From Alphaproteobacteria bacterium UBA1303 (GTDB lineage Bacteria; Pseudomonadota; Alphaproteobacteria; Micropepsales; Micropepsaceae): a DNA stretch of 32,567 bases. Below the pieces are notes generated by a model that was not told where the DNA came from, ran no database searches, and saw nothing but the letters and a program-made list of their open reading frames with translations. The translations under genes were made by a program, and so were the position numbers. Where the stretch lies: the NCBI GenBank assembly GCA_002307315.1, contig DBTZ01000030.1, positions 1 to 32,567 on the forward strand, in the 5' to 3' direction. Shown piece by piece: positions 1 through 7,051 of this stretch. Position 1 is the stretch's first letter, and each line of letters opens with the position of its first letter.

Positions 1-78
1 GGCTGAAGGCGGCGGTTTGCTAAACCGTTGTACGGTTGTAAAGCCGTACCGAGGGTTCGAATCCCTCCGGCTCCGCCA
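1..78 (+). tRNA. tRNA-Ser(GCT), 5' end cut off by window start
   Basis: The visible part contains an anticodon stem-loop with a seven-base loop TTGCTAA (anticodon GCT), a long variable arm that folds as a hairpin (class II tRNA, as expected for serine), a T arm around GGTTCGAATCC, and an encoded CCA at 76-78. The 5' acceptor strand and most of the D arm lie before the window. The 3' end of this gene is the left attachment site of the island that follows. Confidence 0.93.
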
Positions 79-101
79 GTTACCCCTCCGGGGAAATCCC
101 A
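61..101 (+). repeat. Attachment-site copy 1 (tRNA-Ser 3' end and following bases)
   Basis: This 41-bp stretch covers the last 18 bases of the tRNA (T arm end, acceptor, CCA) plus 23 bases beyond. It recurs at 9995-10034 with one deleted base and one substitution. Its position at the 3' end of a tRNA next to an integrase gene is the usual arrangement for tyrosine-recombinase islands. Confidence 0.8.
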
Positions 102-190
102 GAACATCCGATTATTCTTCAAAAACTCAATAAAAACGGGCATAATTCGTCCCGTGCCGTCCGAAGACGTTTTCCCGCATCCGAAAAATG

Positions 191-251
191 TGGGGGCATA
201 TTTGGGGGCACAAACGAAATCCGGCAGAGGAAATATGCCCCCAAATGCCCC
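191..251 (+). promoter_or_regulatory. Direct repeat and inverted repeat overlapping the integrase 1 start
   Basis: Two GGGGGCA units lie in TGGGGGCATATTTGGGGGCA (191-210). The second half, TTGGGGGCA (202-210), is the exact reverse complement of TGCCCCCAA (236-244), which ends immediately before the ATG at 245. The loop holds the GCAGAGG ribosome-binding site (224-230). It could be an mRNA hairpin masking translation start, an integrase arm-type or operator site, or both. The same architecture with compensating base changes precedes integrase 2. Confidence 0.6.
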
Positions 252-1468
252 TCACAGACACCGCCTGCAAGAACGCCAAGAGCCTAGCCAAAGCCTACAA
301 GAAGGCTGACGGTGGCGGGCTGTACCTGGAAGTCATGCCCAACGGCAGCCGGTACTGGCGGCTGAAGTATCGTTTCGGCGGCAAGGAAAAACGCCTTGCC
401 TGCGGGGTGTACCCGGAAACCTCCCTGGCAGAAGCCCGCGAAAAGCGCGCCGTAGCCCGGAAAATGCTGGAGGAGGGAATCGACCCATCCTCCGCCAAGC
501 GGGATAACCGGCAGCTTGCCGAAGTAAATGCCGCCAATACGTTCGAGGTGGTAGCCCGCGAATGGCATGAGCGAAACCGGGAGAAATGGACCCCGCTTTA
601 TGCCCAGGACATTTTGCACCGGCTGGAAACCGACATTTTCCCGGTGATCGGCAAGCGACCGGTGGCGGGCATATCTCCGCTGATCGTCCTGAACTCCCTC
701 AAAAGGATCGAAAACCGGGGTGCCGGGGAAATGGCCCGCCGGGCGGGGCAATATTGCGGGCAGATATTCCGCTATGCCGTGGTGACGGGGCGAACCGACC
801 GCAACCCAACCGCCGACCTGAAAGGCGCGCTCAAGCCGGTCAAGCACGGGCATTTCTCCGCCCTGGAGCCGAAAGACCTGCCGGAGTTTCTGCATACCCT
901 GGAGCGCAACGACGCCCGGCTGTTCGTTCTCACCCGCCTTGCCATCCGATTGATGCTTTTGACCTTCGTGCGAACCGGTGAGCTTATCAACGCGGCGTGG
1001 GAAGAATTCGACCTCGACGGCGCGGAATGGGCAATCCCCGCCGAACGCATGAAGATGCGCAAACCCCATATCGTGCCATTGTCGAAACAGGCAGTGACGA
1101 TCCTGCGGCAGCTTCAGACGATGAACGGCAATTACCAATGGGTGTTCGCCAGCCCCACCAAGCCGCGCCGCCACATGAGCAACAACACGATCCTGAAAGC
1201 GCTGGAGCGGCTGGGCTACAAAGGCCGGATGACCGGGCACGGCTTCCGCGCGCTGGCAATGACGACAATTCAGGAAAAACTGAAGTACCCCCATGACGTA
1301 GTGGACCGCCAGCTTGCCCATGCCCCGCGCAACAAGGTCGATGCCGCCTACGACCGGACCAAATACCTCGATGAACGCCGCAAGATGATGCAAGAATGGG
1401 CGGATTATCTCGATACCACCGCCAACGGTGGTAAGGTAATTGTCGGGAAGTTCGGGAAAACCGCTTAG
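245..1468 (+). CDS. int: Tyrosine-type site-specific integrase, P4 family (integrase 1)
   Basis: A 407-residue integrase predicted to catalyse integration and excision of island 1 at the tRNA-Ser 3' end. Residues 1 to about 85 form the DUF4102-type arm-binding domain (MPLTDTACKNAK, then the GLYLEV and YRF motifs). About 100-190 is the core-binding helical domain, and 205-380 the catalytic domain. The catalytic set is visible: Arg243 (FVRTGEL), His332 and Arg335 (HGFR), His359 and the nucleophile Tyr369 (AAYDRTKY). The ATG at 245 is chosen because family members begin MPLTD; an in-frame ATG at 188 would add 19 residues encoded by the GGGGGCA repeat. It is closely similar along its whole length to the integrase at 10177-11400, with most differences silent or conservative, indicating a recent duplication or two related islands in tandem. 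Confidence 0.95.
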   Translation: MPLTDTACKNAKSLAKAYKKADGGGLYLEVMPNGSRYWRLKYRFGGKEKRLACGVYPETSLAEAREKRAVARKMLEEGIDPSSAKRDNRQLAEVNAANTFEVVAREWHERNREKWTPLYAQDILHRLETDIFPVIGKRPVAGISPLIVLNSLKRIENRGAGEMARRAGQYCGQIFRYAVVTGRTDRNPTADLKGALKPVKHGHFSALEPKDLPEFLHTLERNDARLFVLTRLAIRLMLLTFVRTGELINAAWEEFDLDGAEWAIPAERMKMRKPHIVPLSKQAVTILRQLQTMNGNYQWVFASPTKPRRHMSNNTILKALERLGYKGRMTGHGFRALAMTTIQEKLKYPHDVVDRQLAHAPRNKVDAAYDRTKYLDERRKMMQEWADYLDTTANGGKVIVGKFGKTA

Positions 1469-1487
1469 TCAATCTGTAGGGGGCGTT

Positions 1488-2169
1488 ATGGACGCAATCG
1501 ACTACTGGAAACTTTGTGGTCGCGTCACACTGTTCCAAGCCATTGTGCTGATAACTGGTTTCGATCCTGAAAGCCATACGAGTGGTGATATTGTACGTCA
1601 GGGATGGGACAACGAAGTCATATTTCCCGAACCCGCCGGATATGGAGCGGTAAGAACTGCGCTACACGTTGCGGCACAAAACGGTTGGATTGATGTCGAG
1701 ATTCGGGAGCTTGTGGAACACGACCAAAACGGCAACGAGGTTGGGCCCATTCCTGATACTATCGACATAGTATGCAACCTATGTAAGCACCGCGTCTATC
1801 CGAAAATTTCTCAAAGAACGCAATTTCCGTTCTGAGTTTTTCACCCCGCACGAAGACCCTGCCCTTCCCGGCTATCTCGACCCCTCCAATCCCTGCTACG
1901 CGGCGAAGCTGGCGGCGGCGGTGGATGCCTGGACGATGGTAACGACGGAAAAGAAGTACGAAACCGAATCGACACCAAAGCAATTGATGGAAAAATGGCT
2001 GCGCATTAATGCCGCCCGATACTCTTTGAATAGGCCGGACGGAAAATTGAACGAAGAAGGCATTTCCCAAATCACCAAAATCGCCAACTGGAAGCCGGAG
2101 GGTGGGGCTGCCCGTACCCCAGGTTCCAAGAACCCACCCACCCCACGAAAAAAGCAGCAAACACGCTGA
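1488..2169 (+). pseudogene. Frameshifted hypothetical gene, paralogue of the gene at 4170-4781
   Basis: The frame opens at ATG 1488 (MDAIDYWKLCGRVTLF) after a TAGGGGG ribosome-binding site. It follows the start of the intact gene at 4781 (MEGVDYWRACKQLTIVQ) through the IPDTID region near 1772. It then leaves the family and stops at 1835. The missing C-terminal half continues in the next frame (FLKERNF, then KLAAAVDAW, then QITKIANWKPEGGA) to a TGA at 2169. A single-base change near 1775-1785 explains this. The product would be about 226 residues. Shared features of the family are an N-terminal DYW..C segment and a C-terminal KxANWxPxGGA.xTP motif. No function is known to me. It sits directly after the integrase, in the slot occupied by a TPR gene in island 2. 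A sequencing error cannot be excluded. Confidence 0.75.
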
Positions 2170-2350
2170 TTTTTCGCATTCCTGGCGCGTGAACGACGCC
2201 CGCACGCCGCCCCATTCCTGCGGGTTAGCCCCTACCCCTGGGTAGGTTGGGGGCCAATTTCCCTAGGGGTTATTTCAAACTCGCCCAGCTAATAACACGG
2301 CCCGCAAAGGTCCATGTCCGTCCCGAAACCACCCGTGAAGGACAAGGACA
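2170..2350 (+). other. Non-coding block conserved in both islands, upstream of AlpA
   Basis: This stretch of about 180 bp matches 13731-13912 of island 2 closely although no convincing gene lies in it. It contains an imperfect palindrome CCTACCCCTGGGTAGG (2231-2246) and a CCCTAGGGG motif (2263-2271). The matching copy keeps most of the first stem despite substitutions. A role as promoter/operator region for AlpA, an excision or replication-related site, or an untranslated leader is possible; the sequence does not decide. Confidence 0.5.
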
Positions 2351-2560
2351 TTGCAGAACATCCCGAACGAAAAAATCCTACGCCTGAAGACCGTTCTTGG
2401 GCGTACCGGGCTAACCCGGAGCATGGCGTATGCCTTGCTCAAGGACGACCTGTTCCCCCACCCGATAAATCTTGGCCCTCGCGCGGTGGGATGGCTGGAA
2501 AGCGAAATCGACGCCTGGATTGCCGCGCGGGTAGAAGCCAGCCGCGCCAAGGCCGGTTGA
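2351..2560 (+). CDS. AlpA-family transcriptional regulator (island 1)
   Basis: A 69-residue protein with the compact AlpA/excisionase winged-helix fold: VLGRTGLTRSMAYALLKDDL forms the helix-turn-helix, followed by FPHPINLGPRAVGWLESEIDAWI, the family hallmark. AlpA-type proteins regulate integrase expression and act as excision or directionality factors in P4-like elements. The start is TTG at 2351, supported by GAAGGACAAGGA just upstream and by the same TTG and leader in the island 2 copy. It is followed at once by the HTH/zinc-ribbon gene, so the two are probably co-transcribed. Confidence 0.88.
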   Translation: MQNIPNEKILRLKTVLGRTGLTRSMAYALLKDDLFPHPINLGPRAVGWLESEIDAWIAARVEASRAKAG

Positions 2561-2564
2561 ACCG

Positions 2565-3059
2565 GTGGCGACTTTCATGGTCAAGCGCAAGCGTACCTAC
2601 AACCTCCACCGGATCAAGGCGACCTGGCCCTATACCGTGCCGGAAGCGGCCAAGGCGCTGGGCGTTCACAAGAACGCTGTGTTGCGATGGCTGAAGGAAG
2701 GCTTGCAGGCCAACCGGGACACCCGGCCCTATCTGATCCGAGGGGATGAGTTGATCCGGTTTCTATCCGCCCGGCAGCAATCCCGCAGGCGCAAATGTTC
2801 CCCCACGGAATTCTACTGCTTCAAGTGCCACGAGCCGCGCAAGGCATACGAGAACATCGTTGACCTCGAATTCGTTAGCCCCAGCCGGTTCCGGGTGAAG
2901 GCGATTTGCGAAGTCTGCGACACCACGCTCAACAAGATGCAAGGCATCCGAAACCTGACGAAAATCCATCAAACCTTTCACGTCCAGCAATTGGCAGGAC
3001 AGCACCTAATTGAGAGCGCTTCCCCCAACCTGAACAGTGACAAGGAGCCGAATCCATGA
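2565..3059 (+). CDS. Helix-turn-helix protein with zinc-ribbon-like C-terminus
   Basis: A 164-residue protein. Residues about 20-65 (WPYTVPEAAKALGVHKNAVLRWLKEGL, then RPYLIRGDELIRFL) are an excisionase/MerR-type DNA-binding helix-turn-helix. Further on, two CxxC pairs (CFKCHE and CEVCDT) suggest a zinc ribbon. The start may be GTG 2565 or ATG 2577; the second is equally plausible because the island 2 copy begins at the corresponding place. Its last codons overlap the next gene in an ATGA (3056-3059), so it is translationally coupled to a tyrosine recombinase and probably works with it. In island 2 only the first 60 or so residues survive. Confidence 0.8.
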   Translation: MATFMVKRKRTYNLHRIKATWPYTVPEAAKALGVHKNAVLRWLKEGLQANRDTRPYLIRGDELIRFLSARQQSRRRKCSPTEFYCFKCHEPRKAYENIVDLEFVSPSRFRVKAICEVCDTTLNKMQGIRNLTKIHQTFHVQQLAGQHLIESASPNLNSDKEPNP

Positions 3060-4168
3060 ACACCCCTAAAACCAACCCACGCAACGACCGGTCAAGGCGC
3101 GAATATCTCGTGTGGCTGAAGGAAGCCAAACAGCGCGCCCAGGCAACGGTTGAACAGACGCGGCACGCCATCGACCGGCTGGAAGCCTACACCGGCTATA
3201 AGGATTTCGGCACCTTCAATAAGGATCAGGCCATCGCCTTCAAGCAAGCCCTGTTAAGCGGCACGGTCAAGCGTACCGGCAAGCCGGTAAGCCTCGCCTC
3301 GGTTCATCATACCTTGCAGGTCATCAAGGATTTTCTCGGCTGGCTGCAAGGCCAACCGAATTATCGCCGACACATCAAGCTTGACGACATTGCCTATCTG
3401 AACTTGACCACCGGCGAAGAACGGCAGGCGCATACGCCCAACCCCAGGCAATACCCTTCACTGGAGGAGTACCGCACGGCCATTTTCGCCATGCCCAGCG
3501 AAACCGAACCGGAACGACGCGACCGGACGCTTATGGCGCTGTTGCTCGCCACCGGGATGCGCGACGCTGCGGTGGTGGGGTTGAAGCTCCGGCATATATC
3601 CATCGACAAGGGGTATGTGTTTCAAGACCCGCGAGACATTAAAACCAAGTTCCGCAAAGCCATCTTAACGACATTCTTTCCCGTGGGCGACGACGTGCTG
3701 GCGATTGTAGGGGACTGGGTGGCGTTTCTGACGGACGAAAAGCAATTCGGGCCGGACGATCCGCTATTCCCGAAAACCGCCATCGCCCCGGACGATATGG
3801 GCAGCTTTGCGCCCCAGGGTTTGAGCCGAACGCATTGGGCCGACGCCGCGCCGGTGCGCAAGATATTCAAGGCGGCATTTGCGCTGGTTGGGCTTGCCTA
3901 TGCCAGCCCCCATTCCGTCCGCAACACGCTGACCCAGCTTGCGTATCATCTACGTTTGCCGCCGGAAGAACTGAAAGCCTGGAGTCAAAATCTGGGGCAC
4001 GATTCGCCGCTCACGACCTTGAACAGCTACGGCCATGTGACCGCCGAGCGGCAAGCGGAAATCATGACCGGCCTGCGCAACAGGAAGCCGGAGACGACGG
4101 CGGAGAATGGGGTGCTCGACGAGATTGACAAACTACTGCGCGACCACCGTAAGCGCCAACCGGCCTAA
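3056..4168 (+). CDS. Tyrosine-type recombinase (XerC/phage integrase family), second recombinase of island 1
   Basis: A 370-residue recombinase unrelated in detail to the P4-type integrase at 245. An N-terminal SAM-like core-binding domain (about 10-115) precedes the catalytic domain. Catalytic residues can be placed at Arg169 (ATGMRD), His286 and Arg289 (SPHSVRN), His315 (LGHD) and Tyr325 (NSYGHV). It lacks the DUF4102 arm-binding domain. It starts in an ATGA overlap with the HTH/zinc-ribbon gene, suggesting a two-gene unit. It ends two bases from the end of the convergent gene at 4170. What it recombines is unknown: possibly a nested element, possibly inversion or excision within the island. 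Confidence 0.9.
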   Translation: MNTPKTNPRNDRSRREYLVWLKEAKQRAQATVEQTRHAIDRLEAYTGYKDFGTFNKDQAIAFKQALLSGTVKRTGKPVSLASVHHTLQVIKDFLGWLQGQPNYRRHIKLDDIAYLNLTTGEERQAHTPNPRQYPSLEEYRTAIFAMPSETEPERRDRTLMALLLATGMRDAAVVGLKLRHISIDKGYVFQDPRDIKTKFRKAILTTFFPVGDDVLAIVGDWVAFLTDEKQFGPDDPLFPKTAIAPDDMGSFAPQGLSRTHWADAAPVRKIFKAAFALVGLAYASPHSVRNTLTQLAYHLRLPPEELKAWSQNLGHDSPLTTLNSYGHVTAERQAEIMTGLRNRKPETTAENGVLDEIDKLLRDHRKRQPA

Positions 4169-4169
4169 C

Positions 4170-4781
4170 TCAAACCGGCGTCTTCGGCGCACCGCCAAGC
4201 GGTCGCCAGTTGGCAACCTTTGCCACTTCCTCTATGCCTGTTTCGTTGGGTTTGCCGTTGTCCAAGCACAAATCGAATTCGGCAGCATGTTCGCGCAACC
4301 ACGTTTGTAAGAGTTGCTTCGGAGTATGCCCAGCTAGCGGCTCGTCACCGACAGCCTGCCAAGCCTTCACCGCCGCCGCGAGTCTGTGCGCATAACGCGG
4401 ATTTTTCGGTTGCAGAAAATCCGGCTCATCCTCCATCATAGAAGAAAAAAAGTCCGATGGAATACCGCGCTCCCGCAGCCAGAACTTATACTCATCAACA
4501 AACACAATCGACTTTTCACAATCAACCGTGTCGGGAATGTTCACCTCTGCCTGTACACGGTCGTCGAATTTTCTTAATGGGGTAATATCCCCAAGCATGA
4601 GAAGAGTTTTGATGCCCTCGATCAAGGCAGACTTCAGAGCCACATATCCAGGCGGCTGATTTTCCGGCGCATTCCTTTCAACGTAATGCCCTTCTATTGC
4701 GGGATCGAGGCCAAGTGTCAGCAATACCGCTTGAACGATGGTGAGTTGCTTGCAGGCCCGCCAATAATCTACCCCTTCCAT
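4170..4781 (-). CDS. Hypothetical protein, last gene of the restriction-modification operon
   Basis: A 203-residue soluble protein with no domain I recognise. It begins MEGVDYWRACKQLTIVQ and ends EEVAKVANWRPLGGAPKTPV; both ends are shared with the frameshifted gene at 1488-2169. The middle contains a Lys/Arg- and Glu-rich stretch (FWLRERGIPSDFF) and the helical KLL/TWLREHAAEF region. The stop codon of mod (4785-4787) is separated from this ATG by one codon, and GGGGTGAGG over the junction serves as ribosome-binding site, so translation is coupled to mod. Whether it acts in restriction-modification or is an island-backbone gene is open. Confidence 0.75.
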   Translation of the reverse strand: MEGVDYWRACKQLTIVQAVLLTLGLDPAIEGHYVERNAPENQPPGYVALKSALIEGIKTLLMLGDITPLRKFDDRVQAEVNIPDTVDCEKSIVFVDEYKFWLRERGIPSDFFSSMMEDEPDFLQPKNPRYAHRLAAAVKAWQAVGDEPLAGHTPKQLLQTWLREHAAEFDLCLDNGKPNETGIEEVAKVANWRPLGGAPKTPV

Positions 4782-4784
4782 ACC

Positions 4785-7049
4785 TCACCCCACATTCACC
4801 GGCACCAGGGTCATGGTGTCGTTGCCGAAAATGTCGATCACCTTGACGGCGACGATGTAGCGGCCAGGGCGGTCGTAGCTGTGCTGGGCGGTGGTCAGGT
4901 CGAGGTCGCGGCTCTGGCGGGTGCGGAAGCTCTGCCATTCGTTCTCGAAGATGAAGCCGCCGGTCCAGCGTTCCTCGAATTGCGGCAGCGCCATCTCGCC
5001 CTGCGGCGGCTCGAAGCCGGGCAGCGAGGCAACCCCGCTAAGGCCGGTTCCGACCGGAACCTTGATGATCTCCTTGCGGCTTTGATAGTCGAAATCCACC
5101 GCCCAATAATCCACCCAATCGGTCCAGTGCTTGGTCAGCTTGTCTTTCCTGACGATGCCGTCATTATCCTTGCTCACCTTGTAAAGCTGGCCGGCTTCGC
5201 ACATGACCTCGCTCTTGCCGTCCTTCATGGCGGCAATCGCGGCCTCGGCTGCGCCTTGGGTGTAATAGACCGAGAAATCGGTCAGTTCGATCCTGACCGC
5301 GCTTTTGTTCTTCTTGTCATAGCGCGGCGTGGCTTCGACAAAGCTGATGTCGTGGAAGACCACCTGGCCCTTATCCACCGCGCGTTTGTCGAACACCTCG
5401 GCGGGGATGTATTTCGGGGCAAGGTCGATGCCCTTGGCGCGGGCTTCTTCCAGCACGGCGGGGAACAGCCCCATCTCGAACTCGAAGGCCAGCACGTCCA
5501 CCCGCGATGCGCCGCGCTTGCGGCATTCGGTAATCACCTCTTCGACGAACAGCCGCCCCACCGGCAGATTAATCGGGCCGATCACCACCAGCCGCCCGTT
5601 GCGCGCGCCGTGGAAGAAACCGTCCTCGGAGCCTTCAGCGCCGCCGAAGCCGCTGGCCTTATAGGCGCGCAGGATCAGTTCGCGGAACTCGTTTTCTTTC
5701 TGGGCGAGGGCTTGCGCCTTTTGTTCGCCGCTCAGGCGTCCGCCGACATTGAGATAGGCCTGGCGTTCATAGCGGCCAAGATTGAGCACCTCGAAGGCGC
5801 GGAAGTTTTGTTCGGCGGCTTTCTTTTCGCGCTGCACGCCGATCAACCGTTTGCGGGTGGTGTGAATGGCGAACTTGCCCAGATCGGTGGCAATCCATTT
5901 ACGCCCCAGCTTTTCGGCAACCGCCGCCGTGGTGCCGGAACCGCAAAAGAAGTCGGCAACAAGATCACCTTCGTTGCTGCTGGCTTTTATGATGCGTTCT
6001 AAGAGTTCGCTAGGTTTTTGTGTTGGGTAACCTGCACGTTCTGCTGCCACTTGGTTGAGCTGGGGGATGTCATTCCAATAATCGAGACATAGCGTGCCAT
6101 CCTTCATGTAATAACGAAAAACAAGCTCTGGATTGGTTTTCTCCCACTCAGGAGAAATATCGCGATTACCCTGAATGGGGCTACCTTTGAGAAACCGCCC
6201 CATCAGTCGGTATTTGCCGTTTGAGTCTTCGTATTTGTATCGTGCTTCTTGCTCAGCATTTAGAGGCTTCATTATTGCTTCGTAGTTGTATGTCCATCTA
6301 TCTGACTTCGTGTAGAAATAAATGGTGTCGTGGCGTCGCCCAAATGCGACCTTCGGAACTCGCCCACCAACGTAGCACCACGCTACCTCGTTTTGCATAT
6401 TTTCCCGTCCGAACACTTCATCAAGGGCTAAGCGCATAAGGCTATTAACCCTTGGATCACAATGCACATAGATGCTGCCATCGTCAGTCATCAGATCGCG
6501 CATTAGGATCAGACGCTCGTAAATCATCGCGATGAAACTATCCGCGCCATGCCCCCAGGTGTCGCGGTAGGCGATTTGCTCCAGCAGGTTGGCTTCCTTG
6601 TGGAAGGTCTCGCCGCCGATCTCGATGTCCATGCTGAAATCCGCCCCCACGTCAAAGGGCGGGTCGATATAGATCAATTTCAGCCCACCGGCTTCCTCGA
6701 TTTGCTGGCGCAACGGCCCTGCTTTCAGCGACGACAGGATCAGCTTGTTGTCGCCCCAGATCAGCTTGTTGGTCCAACCGCTAAGCTGGCGCCCCCGGCT
6801 GTCGAACAAATCTTCCTGGGTCTTGGTCTCGGCGCGCGGTTCGTCGATATGCTCCAGCGATTGAAACGGCAGCACCGTCGTACACACGTCGCGGGTCTTG
6901 CCGTTCCACACCAGTTCGACCTCGCGCTTATCCTCGAACAGGACGAAGCGGTATTTCTCCGGCAGGGCTTTGCCTTGCTGAATCAGGGTCGTCAGGTTGC
7001 GCTGTTCGGCTTCGCTTAAGTCGTAGGATTTTTTATCTTGTCCCGCCAT
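4785..7049 (-). CDS. mod: Site-specific adenine DNA methyltransferase, type III-like Mod
   Basis: A 754-residue beta-class N6-adenine methyltransferase. Catalytic motif IV DPPF is at about 129-132, TQKP at about 343, and the S-adenosylmethionine-binding motif I FFCGSGTT at about 367. This order (IV before I, with the target-recognition region between) is that of type III Mod proteins. The C-terminal 300 residues are an extra domain ending in an Ig/PKD-like strand pattern (RPGRYIVAVKVIDIFG). ATG 7049 is chosen over the TTG at 7055; it follows the res stop by two bases with a GGGGG ribosome-binding site. Bases about 5935-6540, the target-recognition region, are visibly AT-richer than the rest of the gene, suggesting acquisition of a new specificity by recombination. 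It protects host DNA from Res. Confidence 0.9.
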   Translation of the reverse strand: MAGQDKKSYDLSEAEQRNLTTLIQQGKALPEKYRFVLFEDKREVELVWNGKTRDVCTTVLPFQSLEHIDEPRAETKTQEDLFDSRGRQLSGWTNKLIWGDNKLILSSLKAGPLRQQIEEAGGLKLIYIDPPFDVGADFSMDIEIGGETFHKEANLLEQIAYRDTWGHGADSFIAMIYERLILMRDLMTDDGSIYVHCDPRVNSLMRLALDEVFGRENMQNEVAWCYVGGRVPKVAFGRRHDTIYFYTKSDRWTYNYEAIMKPLNAEQEARYKYEDSNGKYRLMGRFLKGSPIQGNRDISPEWEKTNPELVFRYYMKDGTLCLDYWNDIPQLNQVAAERAGYPTQKPSELLERIIKASSNEGDLVADFFCGSGTTAAVAEKLGRKWIATDLGKFAIHTTRKRLIGVQREKKAAEQNFRAFEVLNLGRYERQAYLNVGGRLSGEQKAQALAQKENEFRELILRAYKASGFGGAEGSEDGFFHGARNGRLVVIGPINLPVGRLFVEEVITECRKRGASRVDVLAFEFEMGLFPAVLEEARAKGIDLAPKYIPAEVFDKRAVDKGQVVFHDISFVEATPRYDKKNKSAVRIELTDFSVYYTQGAAEAAIAAMKDGKSEVMCEAGQLYKVSKDNDGIVRKDKLTKHWTDWVDYWAVDFDYQSRKEIIKVPVGTGLSGVASLPGFEPPQGEMALPQFEERWTGGFIFENEWQSFRTRQSRDLDLTTAQHSYDRPGRYIVAVKVIDIFGNDTMTLVPVNVG

Positions 7050-7051
7050 CG

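Noticed and set aside
284..1393. Long minus-strand open frame opposite integrase 1 (and similar long frames at 4686-6002 +, 8084-9883 +, 11044-12303 -, 25627-26946 -)
   Set aside because: They lie entirely opposite well-supported genes, have compositions typical of antisense frames in GC-rich DNA, and show no recognisable motif or ribosome-binding site.
1770..1790. Programmed frameshifting in the integrase-adjacent gene
   Set aside because: No slippery sequence or downstream fold stands out, and the paralogue is a single open frame.
2314..2694. Open frame starting MSVPKPPVKD, also present at 13876 in island 2
   Set aside because: It overlaps AlpA in another frame; its shared start is explained by overall similarity of the two islands, and after the first dozen codons it follows the AlpA coding bases out of phase.
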